Source: Periplaneta americana | Taxonomy: Eukaryota > Arthropoda > Insecta > Blattodea > Blattidae | Direction of reading: 5' to 3' | Assembly (NCBI RefSeq): GCF_040183065.1 | Contig: NC_091120.1 | Coordinates: 180,962,896 to 181,026,895 of the forward strand | Length of the DNA: 64,000 bases | In this document: positions 52,028 to 63,505 of the stretch, piece by piece | How positions within the stretch are numbered: the first letter of the stretch is position 1 | How the letters are laid out: the number at the start of each line of letters is the position of its first letter | Notes under the pieces: generated by a model | What the model saw: the letters and a program-made list of their open reading frames with translations, nothing else | Database searches by the model: none | What the model was told of the DNA's origin: nothing | Made by a program: the position numbers and the translations under genes

Positions 52028-54690
52028 TTCTACATTAAGGCAGCAGGTATGGTGGTAGGTGGTCAGAAAGGCAGGCAGCAGGCAGGCAGGTTGCAAGGCA
52101 CCCAGGTAGGCCGGTAGGAAGGTAGGCAGCCAAGTTGGCAGCCAGGCAGCCAGGTAGGCAGACTGGCAGATAGGAGGGCAGGCAGCCAGGCAGGCTGGCA
52201 GATAGGAGGGTAGGCAGCCAGGCAGGCAGCCAGACTGGCAGATAGGAGGGTAGGCAGCCAGACTGGCAGATAGAAGGGTAGGCAGCCAGCCAGGCAGGCA
52301 GACTGGCAGGTAGGAGGGTAGGCAGCCAGGCAGGCTGGCAGATAGGAGGGTAGGCAGCCAGGCAGACTGGCAGATAGGAGGGTAGGCAGCCAGCCAGGCA
52401 GACAGACTGGCAGATAGGAGGGTAGGCAGCCAGCCAGGCAGCCAGACTGGCAGATAGGAGGGTAGGCAGCCAGCCAGGCAGGCAGACTGGCAGGTAGGAG
52501 GGTAGGCAGCCAGGCAGGCTGGCAGATAGGAGGGTAGGCAGCCAGGCAGGCAGGCAGACTGGCAGATAGGAGGGTAGGCAGCCAGCCAGGCAGGCAGACT
52601 GGCAGATAGGAGGGTAGGCAGCCAGCCAGGCAGGCAGACTGGCAGGTAGGAGGGTAGGCAGCCTGGCAGGCTGGCAGATAGATGGGTAGGCAGCCAGGCA
52701 GGCTCGCAGATAGGAGGGTAGGCAGCCAGGCAGGCAGACTGGCACGATAGGAGGGTAGGCAGCCAGCCAGGCAGGCTGGCAGATAGGAGGGTAGGCAGCC
52801 AGCCAGGCAGGCTGGCAGATAGGAGGGTAGGCAGCCAGGCAGGCAGGCAGACTGGCAGATAGGAGGGTAGGCAGCCAGGTAGGCAGACTGGCAGATAGGA
52901 GGGTAGGCAGCCAGGCAGGCAGGCAGGCTGGCAGATAGGAGGGTAGGCAGCCAGCCAGGCAGGCAGACTGGCAGGTAGGAGGTAGGCAGCCAGCCAGGCA
53001 GGCAGACTGGCAGATAGGAGGGTAGGCAGCCAGGCAGGTAGCCAGACTGGCAGATAGGAGGGTAGGCAGCCAGCCAGGCAGGCAGACTGGCAGATAGGAG
53101 GGTAGGCAGCCAGACTGGCAGGTAGGAGGGTAGGCAGCCAGACTGGCAGATAGGAGGGTAGGCAGCCAGCCAGGCAGGCAGACTGGCAGGTAGGAGAATA
53201 GGCAGCCTGGCAGACAGCCAGACTGGCAGATAGGAGGGTAGGCAGCCAGCCAGGCAGGTAGGAGGGTAGGCAGCCTGGCAGGCAGCCAGACTGGCAGATA
53301 GGAGGGTAGGCAGCCAGGCAGGCAGGCAGACTGGCAGGTAGGAGGGTAGGCAGCCAGGCAGGCAGCCAGACTGACAGATAGTAGGGTAGGCAGCCAGCCA
53401 GGCAGGCAGACTGGCAGGTAGGAGGGTAGGCAGCCAGACAGGCAGATAGGAGGGTAGGCAGCCAGACTGGCAGATAGGAGAGTAGGCAGCCAGCCAGGCA
53501 GGCAGACTGGCAGGTAGGAGGGTAGGCAGCCAGGCAGGCAGCCAGACTGGCAGATAGGAGGGTAGGCAGCCAGGCAGGCAGACTGGCAGGTAGGAGGGTA
53601 GGCAGCCAGACTGGCAGATAGGAGGGTAGGCAGCCAGCCAGGCAGGCAGACTGGCAGGTATGAGGGTAGGCAGCCAGGCAGGCAGCCAGACTGGCAGATA
53701 GGAGGGTAGGCAGCCAGACTGGCAGATAGGAGGTTAGGCAGCCAGCCAGGCAGCCAGACTGGCAGATAGGAGGGTAGGCAGCCAGGCAGGCAGCCAGACT
53801 GGCAGGTAGGAGGGTAGGCAGCCAGGCAGGCAGCCAGACTGGCAGATAGGAGGGTAGGCAGCCAGCCAGGCAGGCAGACTGGCAGTTAGGAGGGTAGGCA
53901 GCCAGGCAGGCAGCCAGACTGGCAGATAGGAGGGTAGGCAGCCAGCCAGGCAGGCAGACTGGCAGGTAGGAGGGTAGGCAGCCAGGCAGGCAGGCTGGCA
54001 CGTAGGAGGGTAGGCAGCCAGGCAGGCAGGCAGACTGGCAAGTAGGAGGGTAGGCAGCCAGACTGGCAAGTAGGAGGGTAGGCAGCCAGCCAGGCAGGCA
54101 GACTGGCAGGTAGGAGGGTAGGCAGCCAGGCAGGCAGCCAGACTGACAGATAGGAGGGTAGGCAGCCAGCCAGGCAGCCAGACTGGCAGATAGGAGGGTA
54201 GGCAGCCAGGCAGGCAGCCAGACTGGCAGATAGGAGGGTAGGCAGCCAGGCAGGCAGGCAGACTGGCAGGTAGGAGGGTAGGCAGCCAGGCAGGCAGCCA
54301 GACTGGCAGATAGGAGGGTAGGCAGCCAGCCAGGCAGGCAGACTGGCAGGTAGGAGGATAGGCAGCCAGTCAGGCAGCCAGACTGGCAGATAGGAGGGTA
54401 GGCAGCCAGCCAGGCAGGCAGACTGGCAGATAGGAGGGTAGGCAGCCAGGCAGGCAACCAGACTGGCAGATAGGAGGGTAGGCAGCCAGCCAGGCAGGCA
54501 GACTGGCAGGTAGGAGGGTAGGCAGCCAGGCAGGCAGCCAGACTGGCAGATAGGAGGTTAGGCAGCCAGCCAGGCAGGCAGACTGGCAGGTAGGAGGGTA
54601 GGCAGCCAGGCAGGCAGCCAGACTGGCAGATAGGAGGGTAGGCAGCCAGGAAGGCAGGCAGGCAGCTAGGCAAATAGGCAGGTAAGCAGG
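52028..54690. repeat. 2.66-kb minisatellite built from GGCA/GGTA words
   Basis: Units of about 32-48 bp vary on the theme GGAGGGTAGGCAGCCAG, CCAGGCAGGCAGACTGGCAG and ATA. Unit lengths change mostly by 4 bp, which points to origin from a (GGCA)n tetranucleotide by slippage and mutation. The minus strand stays open for 884 codons and also in other frames (Leu-Pro-Ala-Cys-rich), because the words contain no TTA, CTA or TCA on the plus strand. I do not regard that frame as a gene. The edges fade into plain (CAGA)-like repeats near 54700. Confidence 0.95.
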
Positions 54691-54849
54691 CAGGCAGATA
54701 GGCAGCTAGACAGACAAACAGACATATTTAAATAAGTAAATAATGCAATTTTATATTATTGTTTGCACTATTATTTCATGTATTTAAATATTTTAGAGAC
54801 TGAGAAATATATTACTTTTAAAATGAGTTCTAATTGTTTCTTTTGTTTT
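54691..54849. other. no feature seen
   Basis: AT-rich spacer after the array. Confidence 0.4.
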
Positions 54850-55655
54850 ACAGATAAATACTACAGGCTAGAGAACAAGTCATGAAAGGAGCTCGAGTAT
54901 CAGGTTACTTAAGGGATGTAACATAGAGTTAGAGTTAGAGTTATTGGGTTATTTTACGACGCTGTATCAACATCTAGGTTATTTAACGTCTGAATGATAT
55001 GAAGATGATAATGCCGATGAAATGAGTCCGGGGTTTAGCACCGAAAGTTACCCAGCATTTGCTCGTATTGGGTTGAGGAAAAACCCTGGAAAAAACCTCA
55101 ACCAGGTAACTTGCCTCGACCGGGATTTGAACCCGGGCCACCTGGTTTCGCGGCCAGACGCGCTGACCGTTACTCCACAGGTGTGGACTGTAACATGGAA
55201 AAATAAGTATCTAAGTATAGAAGGAAAAGTTAAAATATATAAAAAAAATGGTAAGACCGATATTGACCGATGGAGCCGAAACACGAGCCACCACAAAAAA
55301 AAAAAATAAAAATAAATCAGCTATATACAACAGTAGAAATGAATACATTAAGATCGATAATAGGGAAGACGAGAAGAGATAGGGTGAGAAACAAGGAAGT
55401 AAGGGACCAGTGTGAAATAATAGACATTAATAAATTTGTGTAAGGAAGAAAAAAAGGAATGGAATAATCATGTTACAAGAATGAGGGATGATAGAATAGC
55501 AAAAATAGCCAGGGACATGAAACCCCTAGGAAGAAGAGGTATAGGAAGGCCGCAACAAAGATGGAAAAATGGTCTGCAATCAACATCTAGTGAATCTCCA
55601 GGATAAAGCGTGTAGAAAAACAGGTTACGACCTATATAAAAGAAGAAGATAAATA
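54850..55655 (+). mobile_element. LINE fragment (family H) split by a SINE
   Basis: Before the SINE the plus strand reads REQVMKGARVSGYLRDV. Beyond it the same frame goes on as TWKNKYLSIEGKVKIYK. After an A-run with frame loss come GKTRRDRVRNKEVRDQCEII, EWNNHVTRMRDDRIAKIARD and PLGRRGIGRPQQRWK. This is the region after the RT domain of a LINE. A stop and frame changes make it inert. Confidence 0.82.
54925..55188 (-). mobile_element. SINE family 1 with (AACTCT)n tail
   Basis: The duplication TGTAACAT lies at 54917-54924 and 55189-55196. On the minus strand the element starts GTCCACACCTGTGGAG, has B box GGTTCAAATCCC, and ends in three AACTCT repeats. Tails of this type are made by LINEs that end in short tandem repeats. 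Confidence 0.93.
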
Positions 55656-55696
55656 TCTACTTCAGTGGTTTGCTTCCTTTGATGTGAGAAGTAGCG

Positions 55697-55963
55697 GAAC
55701 TATTTCCAAATCTATTTCCTTTCCCCCTCCATTGCATACATCGCCGATTAGCTACATATTACACTAATCAGACTTCAGATGCATACAAACAATTGTTTTT
55801 GCTCAGAACTGTCAAGTGAGATGTACTACCTGATAATAGATCAGAGGTAATAGGGCGTTTTTGTCTTATTTTCTAAATAATTTCGTGGCCCCTCTCAGCT
55901 CTTTACACTTCTCGATCCGCCCCCAAGGGATCGCGGTATACACTTTGGGAACCGCTGCTTTAC
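55697..55963 (-). mobile_element. hAT-type end with attached repeat
   Basis: The minus strand begins CAGCGGTTCCCAAAGTG, continues with GATCCCTTGGGGGCGGATCG, and reaches the block shared with 16425-16575. Only this end is present. Confidence 0.65.
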
Positions 55964-55977
55964 AGTAGTTATTAATG

Positions 55978-56202
55978 TTAAATGTTATGTTTTATTTAAC
56001 GACGCTCGCAACTGCAGAGGTTATATCAGCGTCGCCGGATGAGCCGAAATTTTGTCCCGGAGGAGTTCTTTTACATGCCAGTAAATCTACTGACATGAGC
56101 CTGTCGCATTAACCACACTTAAATGCCATCGACCTGGCCCGAGATCGAACCCACAACCTTGGGCATAGAAGGCCAGCGCTATACCAACTCGCCAGCCATA
56201 TA
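55978..56202 (-). mobile_element. SINE family 2, longer copy
   Basis: The plus strand shows the 3' end first: TTTATTTAACGACGCTCGC, then GGTTATATCAGCGTCGCCGG, the body (TAAATGCCATCGACCTGG) and the head GGCCAGCGCTATACCAACTC. The B box on the minus strand is GGTTCGATCTCG. Its 3' end shows TTAACGACGCT and GGTTAT like SINE family 1. Confidence 0.86.
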
Positions 56203-56878
56203 TGATGTGCTAAATTTTCAAATAGGTTTCGATCACAAGTTGTGGAAGGAAGAGCGGAAGTCAACCATCTTTGACAAGCCAAGAAAAACCTGCAGGAGCC
56301 CGGTGCTGTCTGTTAGCACTCTCGGCTTAATTAGAGTCGCAGTTTTCAGCAACGAACGGTCGCAATTACAAACACTAACTCCCACTTTCTCCCGAGGAGC
56401 ACAAAGACCGAGCAAACAGCCCAAATTATCAGCAATGCATCAATAGTCCTGGTGTCACACGCTAAAATATTCACCGCAAATGAGTGGTGCAAACGCTGGA
56501 CGGAAAAGAGACAGCCTGTCATTACGCATCAGCAAGACAATATGGATTTGAGCAACACTGCGGCGACCCCATTCAAACCGCTGCGCTGGTTAACACCCGA
56601 GCTTTAAGACTTGGCACGTGACTGCACAATGGATGTCATTCATGTGAGAGTTCGGAGTACAGTCAACCCATCTCACGTACAATACTGCCTGCCTGTGTAA
56701 TTTTCTGCATTCCTGCATTTGGCCCATTATCAGGGTTGTACAAATCCACGGGTAGGGATGCAGCCTCTGGGGCGAAATTTTAGAAATTAACTTCATTGTT
56801 AGAGACAGTCAAAATTCGTGACTCGCGATAAACCTAAAAAACAAATAATAGTACATTAGTAGCCTATAATAGTAGTAA
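56203..56878. other. no gene recognised
   Basis: A 107-codon plus frame begins inside the SINE and runs on; it has no familiar features. A minus frame at 56590-56796 is also unsupported. Confidence 0.38.
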
Positions 56879-57366
<488 letters not shown>

Positions 57367-57450
57367 GGTAGTAATTAAGACGCGAGTATGTTTGTTTATG
57401 AAACGAGCGAAAGCGAGTTTCATAATTTTCATACGAGCGTCTTAACTACC
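57367..57450. repeat. two-step hairpin with GAGCGAAAGCGAG core
   Basis: GGTAGTAATTAAGACGCGAG pairs with CGAGCGTCTTAACTACC. Inside, TTATGAAAC pairs with GTTTCATAA around GAGCGAAAGCGA. It may be a short MITE or the structured end of an element. Confidence 0.55.
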
Positions 57451-58232
57451 ATTATAGGCAAGTTTCATACGACTTTTTATGATCGACCATATTTCTAACT
57501 TGAAATTATTCAGAAGTATTCATGTTATGGTTATGTAAGTGAGGAGTGGAACTGATCTGAATTGTGAGATGTGCGCAGACGCGAAAGTATTGATTTTTTC
57601 CGAAACACGAATGTCATTGACCTTGATATATTCTAGAGAATAACATGAAGATTAGGCTTGATATAACCTGGAAATTGATTTAGAATTGAAAAACGAGATG
57701 ACAAATTGAATTTATTTGAATTTTATTTACAATTAATGTTAATTATTATAGTAACAGAACATAACCTTCTGCGACAATATTGGATTTCCAGCCTCCGTGA
57801 CTTTTCGCTAATTGTCTTTCGATTGCATATCCGAGAATAATCGATACTTGCGGTTTTATAATGGTACAATGGTTATTTTCATTGGCTGAACAACTGAATT
57901 ATAATGAATAGGTGTACTTTAATGAGGTGCATTAAAGGGCTACTACCAGGTGTATAATTACTACATTTCGGCATGGTCGAGCATAAACATAGTTTAAAAC
58001 ATGGTTCACATGAAAATATCATATAATTACACGTTTCAACTCGCGAAACACTCGCGAAAAATCGCAAAAAATCTTATGACTCGCGAATTTAGCATATTTT
58101 CTGTCGTTATTCGCGAAAAGATGCAATTTTTCAGCAATTAATAAATACATTATCTAAATTTGGAAATTTTAGAAGTTCTGTTTGAAAAATGCACAAGGTT
58201 TAGAATGCTGGCGCTAGATGGTGTGAGTTAAA
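57451..58232. other. no gene recognised
   Basis: Several TCGCGAA words cluster at 58035-58120 (ACTCGCGAAACACTCGCG and similar). No open frame was identified. Confidence 0.4.
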
Positions 58233-58566
58233 ATGGTTCTTAAACGGTTTGATGTAACTGAAAGCAGTTTGAAACCTCTCTTCGATCAGGTGCCAACCTT
58301 AAAGAATCTATCACCTGATATAGCAGTACATGCATACAGCGAACTGAAGGACATAGTTAAAAATAGTCCTGGACTTTCAGTACGAGAAGGTTTGCTGTCG
58401 TTACTTGAAGATCACAGTGATTTTGTGGACGGAACACTCCAAGCTATATGGGTTCCAGTTACTAATGTTGACTGTGAACATTTTCTTTTCACAGTTCTCG
58501 TGTGTGCTAACAAATAGAAGAAGAAACCTTACAATGACAAACTTAGAACTGCTATCTGCGTATACT
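58233..58566 (+). pseudogene. C-terminal end of a hAT-like transposase
   Basis: VPTLKNLSPDIAVHAYSELK and IWVPVTNVDCEHF, then after a 1-base shift near 58480 FFSQFSCVLTNRRRNLTMTN. The order (small-residue helix, PVTxVDCERxFS, then RRxNLxxxN) is that of the hAT dimerisation end. The CE(R)xFS motif is damaged by the frameshift. A T-run at 58569-58592 follows. N-terminal and catalytic parts are absent, so only one exon-like piece remains. Confidence 0.68.
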
Positions 58567-59099
58567 AGCTTTTTTTTTTTTTTTTTTTTTTTCATGGAGT
58601 GCAGTTTCATAGAAAAACCTTTGCCGACAGACCTTCTACTGCCCCCTACTAATTGGTTGTCATAAATAAATGTCTTCCTTACTGTGACGGAAATCTTGTC
58701 TTCTCTTGTTAGTAACCAATCACAACCCTTGTTCAGAAGAATTGACAGGCTCCCCTCAAATCCACGTGGAGGCAGAGTTGCCGCATCTTTTCCAAATTCC
58801 AAGAATCCCGTCAGTCTCACTGTCTCATTTCGAAGGTCACCAGGATTATGGCAACTATGCAATGTTGAGACGAGGGGACAGGATGGAATTGTCAGAGGTG
58901 TTTATGTAGGAAGTCATAAATCTGTAAGTGGGTGTTCAAAGGAGCCACCGAACTACACTCCTTGAAATAAAATAGAGTATACAACTTAGGTATCTTAGTA
59001 TCTTAGAATTGTTGTCAACGTAAAGCTTTGAATATATAATTATAATTGTGAATTATCTTAAGCAATATAATAATTTAATAAAACAGGGTGAAAATTTCA
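58567..59099. other. T-run and unassigned sequence
   Basis: (T)24 at 58569-58592, then overlapping plus frames 58684-58965 and 58706-58909 with no features I know. Confidence 0.35.
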
Positions 59100-59190
59100 G
59101 GTTCACCCAAGAAATTTTCGTTTTCACTCAAGAATTTTTATCCTTTTTAACCAAGAATTTTAGCCCCTTTTAATCAAGAATTTTGACTGT
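59100..59190. repeat. degenerate short tandem, period about 25 bp
   Basis: CAAGAATTTT-like words recur four times (CCCAAGAAATTTTC, CTCAAGAATTTTTA, CCAAGAATTTTAGC, TCAAGAATTTTGAC). Confidence 0.6.
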
Positions 59191-59711
59191 CTTTACTCAT
59201 TGTACACTAACAGTGATATACTCAATGACTAACAAGGAAAGACCAAGAACTGGAAAAATCACATTTCTTTATTGAACGTCTTTCTATATTGTAGGGTTTG
59301 AAGAATATACTCAAACATATTTGGTTTAAATAGCAATCTTACCAACATTACAATAGCAACCCATGTCATAGCGACAACTCGTTCCAAAAATGAAACCTTG
59401 CCAGACATAAACACATTCCCTTTAAGTTATATTATACCTTACAAAAATATTTATTGCAAGAAATATTATCATATACTACAACAATATAATGTTGAGTTAA
59501 TTTAATGTAATACAGGGTGAGTTTATTTTATTTCTTATAATAACTCAATTGAAAATATTAACTTCTTACGAGAATGGGCCTCAATGCTTACACCATAGCC
59601 TAAGGTTTATTGTTTACCATTCTGTTCTGTGAATATATGTCGCCGAATGGTCGCGCTCTTGTAAGAATAATGCACGCTGCACCGTGTATTTAACATAGCT
59701 ATGATATGGCG
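59191..59711. other. no feature seen
   Basis: AT-rich, no open frame of note. Confidence 0.4.
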
Positions 59712-59866
59712 AAAGGAGTCCGAGGTCCAACGCTGAAAGTTACCTAGCAATTCTGCTTCAATTTGTTGGGAGAAAACATCGGAAAAGCCTCAACTAGGAT
59801 TTGAACCCAGACCCGCTTACGGTCGGTCAGACGTGCTAATCGTTACTCCACAGCAGCGGTGGACGA
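59712..59866 (-). mobile_element. SINE family 1, 3'-truncated
   Basis: GAGTCCGAGGTCCAACGCTG, GGAAAAGCCTCAACTAGG and the head with CAGACGTGCTAATCGTTACTC match the family in antisense. The B box is worn (GGTTCAAATCC on the minus strand). Confidence 0.82.
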
Positions 59867-61518
59867 AACGATTAAATACGTTAAAAAAAAAAGAATCGTG
59901 TGTTTCGACAGTAACAGAATTTTCATTACCGGTACTATAATACTAGACGAACCCCAGATCCGAACATCCAACGTCAATATATAGCCAGAAGCCGAATGAC
60001 AGTGTTGTCTGATCAAGCACAGCACTGTAAGTCCATTCTTCATCTTTAAGGCTATAAGTTAGTAACTGTTTAGTTACCTTGACACGATGATACAGTTTGT
60101 GTATCCTCAAAGAGCTCATTTGGACCATAATGTAATACTGTACTTAAACATAATAAGATGTCCCCCACATTGAAATCTGCAGGTTTGAAAGACTTCCAAT
60201 AACACATCTCCAGGTCGCTGGATCGGGCGCAGTGGACTGTAGCTACCATGATCACCCGATCCAGTAGATTTCCTTTTGTGAAGTTCCTAACCTCCCAACT
60301 TTTAAGAGCCCTCATATGTAATATGATTGCCAAGGTAACAATGGACATGTTGAAAAGAACGTCGCGAGAATTTGACCTCAGGTTGGGTGTTGTCAGTCAC
60401 ACTAATGGGTCATGTGTAGATTTACTAATAAATAATAATTACATTTTTTGAGTTGCTCTTTCATTTCGCGCAGTTTAATTTCCTCACCTTTACTACTTCT
60501 TAAGTTAAAATATGAGACATTTGAGGGGAATATGTCGCATTAAATAGCGAATGAAGGTTAGTAGAAACGATGATAATTCAAGACGATTATTGAAGCTCTA
60601 CTGTAGTTGAAAATTTAAGAGTGCATGGTTACAGTTTATAAAGAAATGAGGATGAAGCAGAAATCCAGAGTCGACTGGAATTACAGTCTTTTCAAAATAT
60701 CTCTACTTCATTTCCAAAGTGAAAAAGTTTCAGTATATTATACAAGTTTAAATTTCAGCTCACGAACAGACAGACTGAAAACACAGCGAGTTCAATGAGA
60801 ACACGCATTTTTATTACGTCATTTTGATCATATATTTTTCTTCTTACCGATCATGCTTTACTCGGTATTGTTGCTAACTTTTTAAACTTCGTTAATTAAA
60901 CATAAATCTAATTATCTACTCCATACAGCACGAGCCATTATATTGTCTTTCTTTTTGCATAAAACTGAACTTTCTCTGGAGTTGGAGCCCACGGGAATGA
61001 GAACGCTAAATGAAATTTTGCTGGATGAATTCTAGCATTTCCCCTCCGTCCGCTTTGTTCTTGCTAGACCGCTTTGTTCTTTCGTAGTGGAAGAGCCGGC
61101 TTGTCGAGATTATTCTTTCTCGTAATACTACATTTCTGACATTAATTCTACTGACATTCCCTTACACTGATCAGCATAAATAAACAGTTGTAACAAAAGT
61201 AAAGGGCAAACTATAGCGCTGAACGTGTACGTCTGAGATGAATTCAGACGGACGGAAGATTAGATAACACCACCGGCTGTTTTCGAGTTTTCAAATAAGT
61301 TCTGTTTCGGGAGTATAAACTTGGCTTAACTAATGAAAATTTTGTATAGGGTATATTATAAAGGTTGCTTCTTCTTCTTCTCCTCCTCCTTCTTAATTAA
61401 GTGAAGTCTATTTCTGAACACAAGTCATACTGTTTTCGTAATAGCAAGATAGACTGTCCTAATCGACATCAGACTTTTTCTATCAAATTAAAGTAATCAG
61501 GATAATCAAAATTATATA
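59867..61518. other. 1.65 kb without recognised gene
   Basis: Overlapping minus-strand frames at 60070-60348 (92 codons; contains DFNVGDILLCLSTVLHYGPN) and 59943-60128 (EEWTYSAVLDQTTLSFGFW) look more protein-like than most. They would need a frame change to join. I cannot name a family; a decayed exon or transposon piece is possible. A CTT/CCT run is at 61369-61394. Confidence 0.3.
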
Positions 61519-62032
61519 CACTATATGCCAAAAAGTAATTGGGCACTGTTTTTGCCACTTTACAACCTCGTGGTACCACCTCTTGTTCCTATAACAGCAG
61601 CCACCCTGTCAGGCATGCTCTCCACTAGTTTGTGTAGGATATCCACTGGAATGCGTCGCCATTCCTCTTGCAACACGGCACTCAGTTGGACAATGGAAGT
61701 TGGCCACATCTCCTGAGACCTCAATCGCCGATCCAATTTGTCCCAAAGGTGCTCAATGGGATTGAGATCTGGACTCTGTGCGGGCCAGTCCAACCGGCGA
61801 ACATTATTGTCTGCATACCACTGCATAGTAGCCGCCGAAACATGGGGCCAACTTCCATTGTCCAACTGAGTGCCATGTTGCAAGAGGAATGGCGACGCAT
61901 TCCAGTGGATATCCTACACAAACTAGTGGAGAGCATGCCTGACAGGGTGGCTGCTGTTATAGCAACAAGAGGTGGTACCACGAGGTTCTGAAGGGGCAAA
62001 AACAGTGCCCAATTACTTTTTGGTAGATAGCG
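61519..62032. mobile_element. fold-back derivative of a Tc1 element
   Basis: The ends CACTATATGCCAAAAAGTAA and CGCTATCTACCAAAAAGTAA are inverted copies next to TA (61517-61518, 62033-62034). The similarity continues inward for about 185 bp. Both arms therefore contain the end of a transposase gene: antisense at 61560-61850 (RRLDWPAQSPDLNPIEHLW with the last catalytic E) and sense at 61856-61991 (LQEEWRRIPVDILHKLVESM). Any transcript across it would form a long hairpin. No other part of the gene is left. Confidence 0.92.
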
Positions 62033-62034
62033 TA

Positions 62035-63016
62035 TTTTCTCACTATACATTTTGTATTTTGATACAAGTAAACTCCCATAAGATGTTCTATGTTATCAGT
62101 ACAGATCGACACAATATGAAGCAAGTTTTACCAAAATATTACATTCATTTTCGCAAAATATGAAAATATATTAAATAAATATTTTAAAGCTAAAATATCT
62201 TCGTTTCTAAACCATTTAGAGTAGCTTTACAACATTATTTACAAAATAAAGCTTTAGATATTTACAGTCTTAATAATAAAAACTGTTATACAGACATTTA
62301 ACTGTCTTGTACTTCCACAGTGAATAGCTCGTTTATAAGTCGTGTGTAAATTCCCCATTCCCAATAATGAATCCAGATGAATCGTTTCTCACGTCTTTTC
62401 TCGATCTTGTTTTATGCTTCTTGAATTGTCTTTTCATTCCAATATTTTCTACGTTTATTGGAAAGTGAGGTTTTCCCTTCTCCTACAGGTGTCATCGCTA
62501 GTAACGAAATAGAAGACCAAAGTATAAATATGCTATACCGGTACTAATAATATTAGAATTTCCTATGTGTCACACATTGATGTTGTCATAACCTCAAAAC
62601 ATATCATAATTTGAAAACGAAATCAATTAAAGATATATTGTTATAAACGTAGACTATTTCTTTTTAAGAATATATATCATTAATATTTCTAACATTGAGG
62701 AATATCAATGTATGTTCAAGAAAAGAACTTACGGCCAAAATTTCACTTTCCTCCAAATCGTAATAATGATAAACGTTTCAACAGTCCAGCTTCTAACTGC
62801 AAACTAACACATTCCTGCGAAAGAGATTACCAGTGCGTAGTAATTTGGAAGGCTTCCGCTAGAATACAACACGTTTCAGGTTGTATATAACACTATTTCA
62901 AATTTGTACCTCTATTTGATATTTGTAACACTTGAATTAATTTCCAAAGACATCAAATTGTAGAAACGATTCACTATTATTTCATTTATTACTGACATAT
63001 ATAGTATATTACAGTA
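62035..63016. other. no gene recognised
   Basis: AT-rich, with one unsupported 60-codon frame at 62708-62890. Confidence 0.4.
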
Positions 63017-63505
63017 AAGTCCACAGTTGTGGCTGAGGGGTTAGCGAGTCTAACTCCGACCCAGCGATCCCGGGTTCGATTCCCAGCCAGGACGAGTTAC
63101 CCATCATCCTTTCCTCATCATCCCGTTTCTGGTTTTTCAGATCACTCTACAGGCGGCCTCCCGGAACTACTGGCTCTCTCGACCGGCCTCCGTGGAATGT
63201 AGCAACAAGACGTTGGATGGCTTCTGCAACGAACACCCGAGGCGGACCTACTCGGGGGAGGAGTTTCGCCTCGGACCGAGAGGGGGAGCCTTGGGGGAAG
63301 TTGCCGAAGCAGGAATGGCATATGGATTTCTGTTGGCTGTAGGGACCGGTCGTTAGGGAGTCATGTGGTTGGGTTGGTGCGCGCAGGAGATCTAGGGCAC
63401 GCAACTCATTCCATACCGAGGTTTAGCGCAATAGATCTCAACAGGTCGCAGTGCTGGGCCATACGTGTCCCCCCTCACTTAAATTCGATTCCATTCCATA
63501 CTACA
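63017..63505 (+). mobile_element. tRNA-derived SINE with GC-rich body
   Basis: The head TGGCTGAGGGGTTAGCGAG and the B box GGGTTCGATTCCCAGCC are followed by GAGTTACCCATCATCC. A GC-rich body follows (CTACTCGGGGGAGGAG, ACCGAGAGGGGGAGCC), running to about TTCGATTCCATTCC. The minus frame 63147-63404 is a by-product. The 3' border is uncertain. Confidence 0.68.

Noticed and set aside
52019-54673. 884-codon open frame on the minus strand
   Set aside because: It lies wholly within a minisatellite whose words lack minus-strand stops. Other frames are open too, and the product is a simple Leu/Pro/Cys/Ala repeat.
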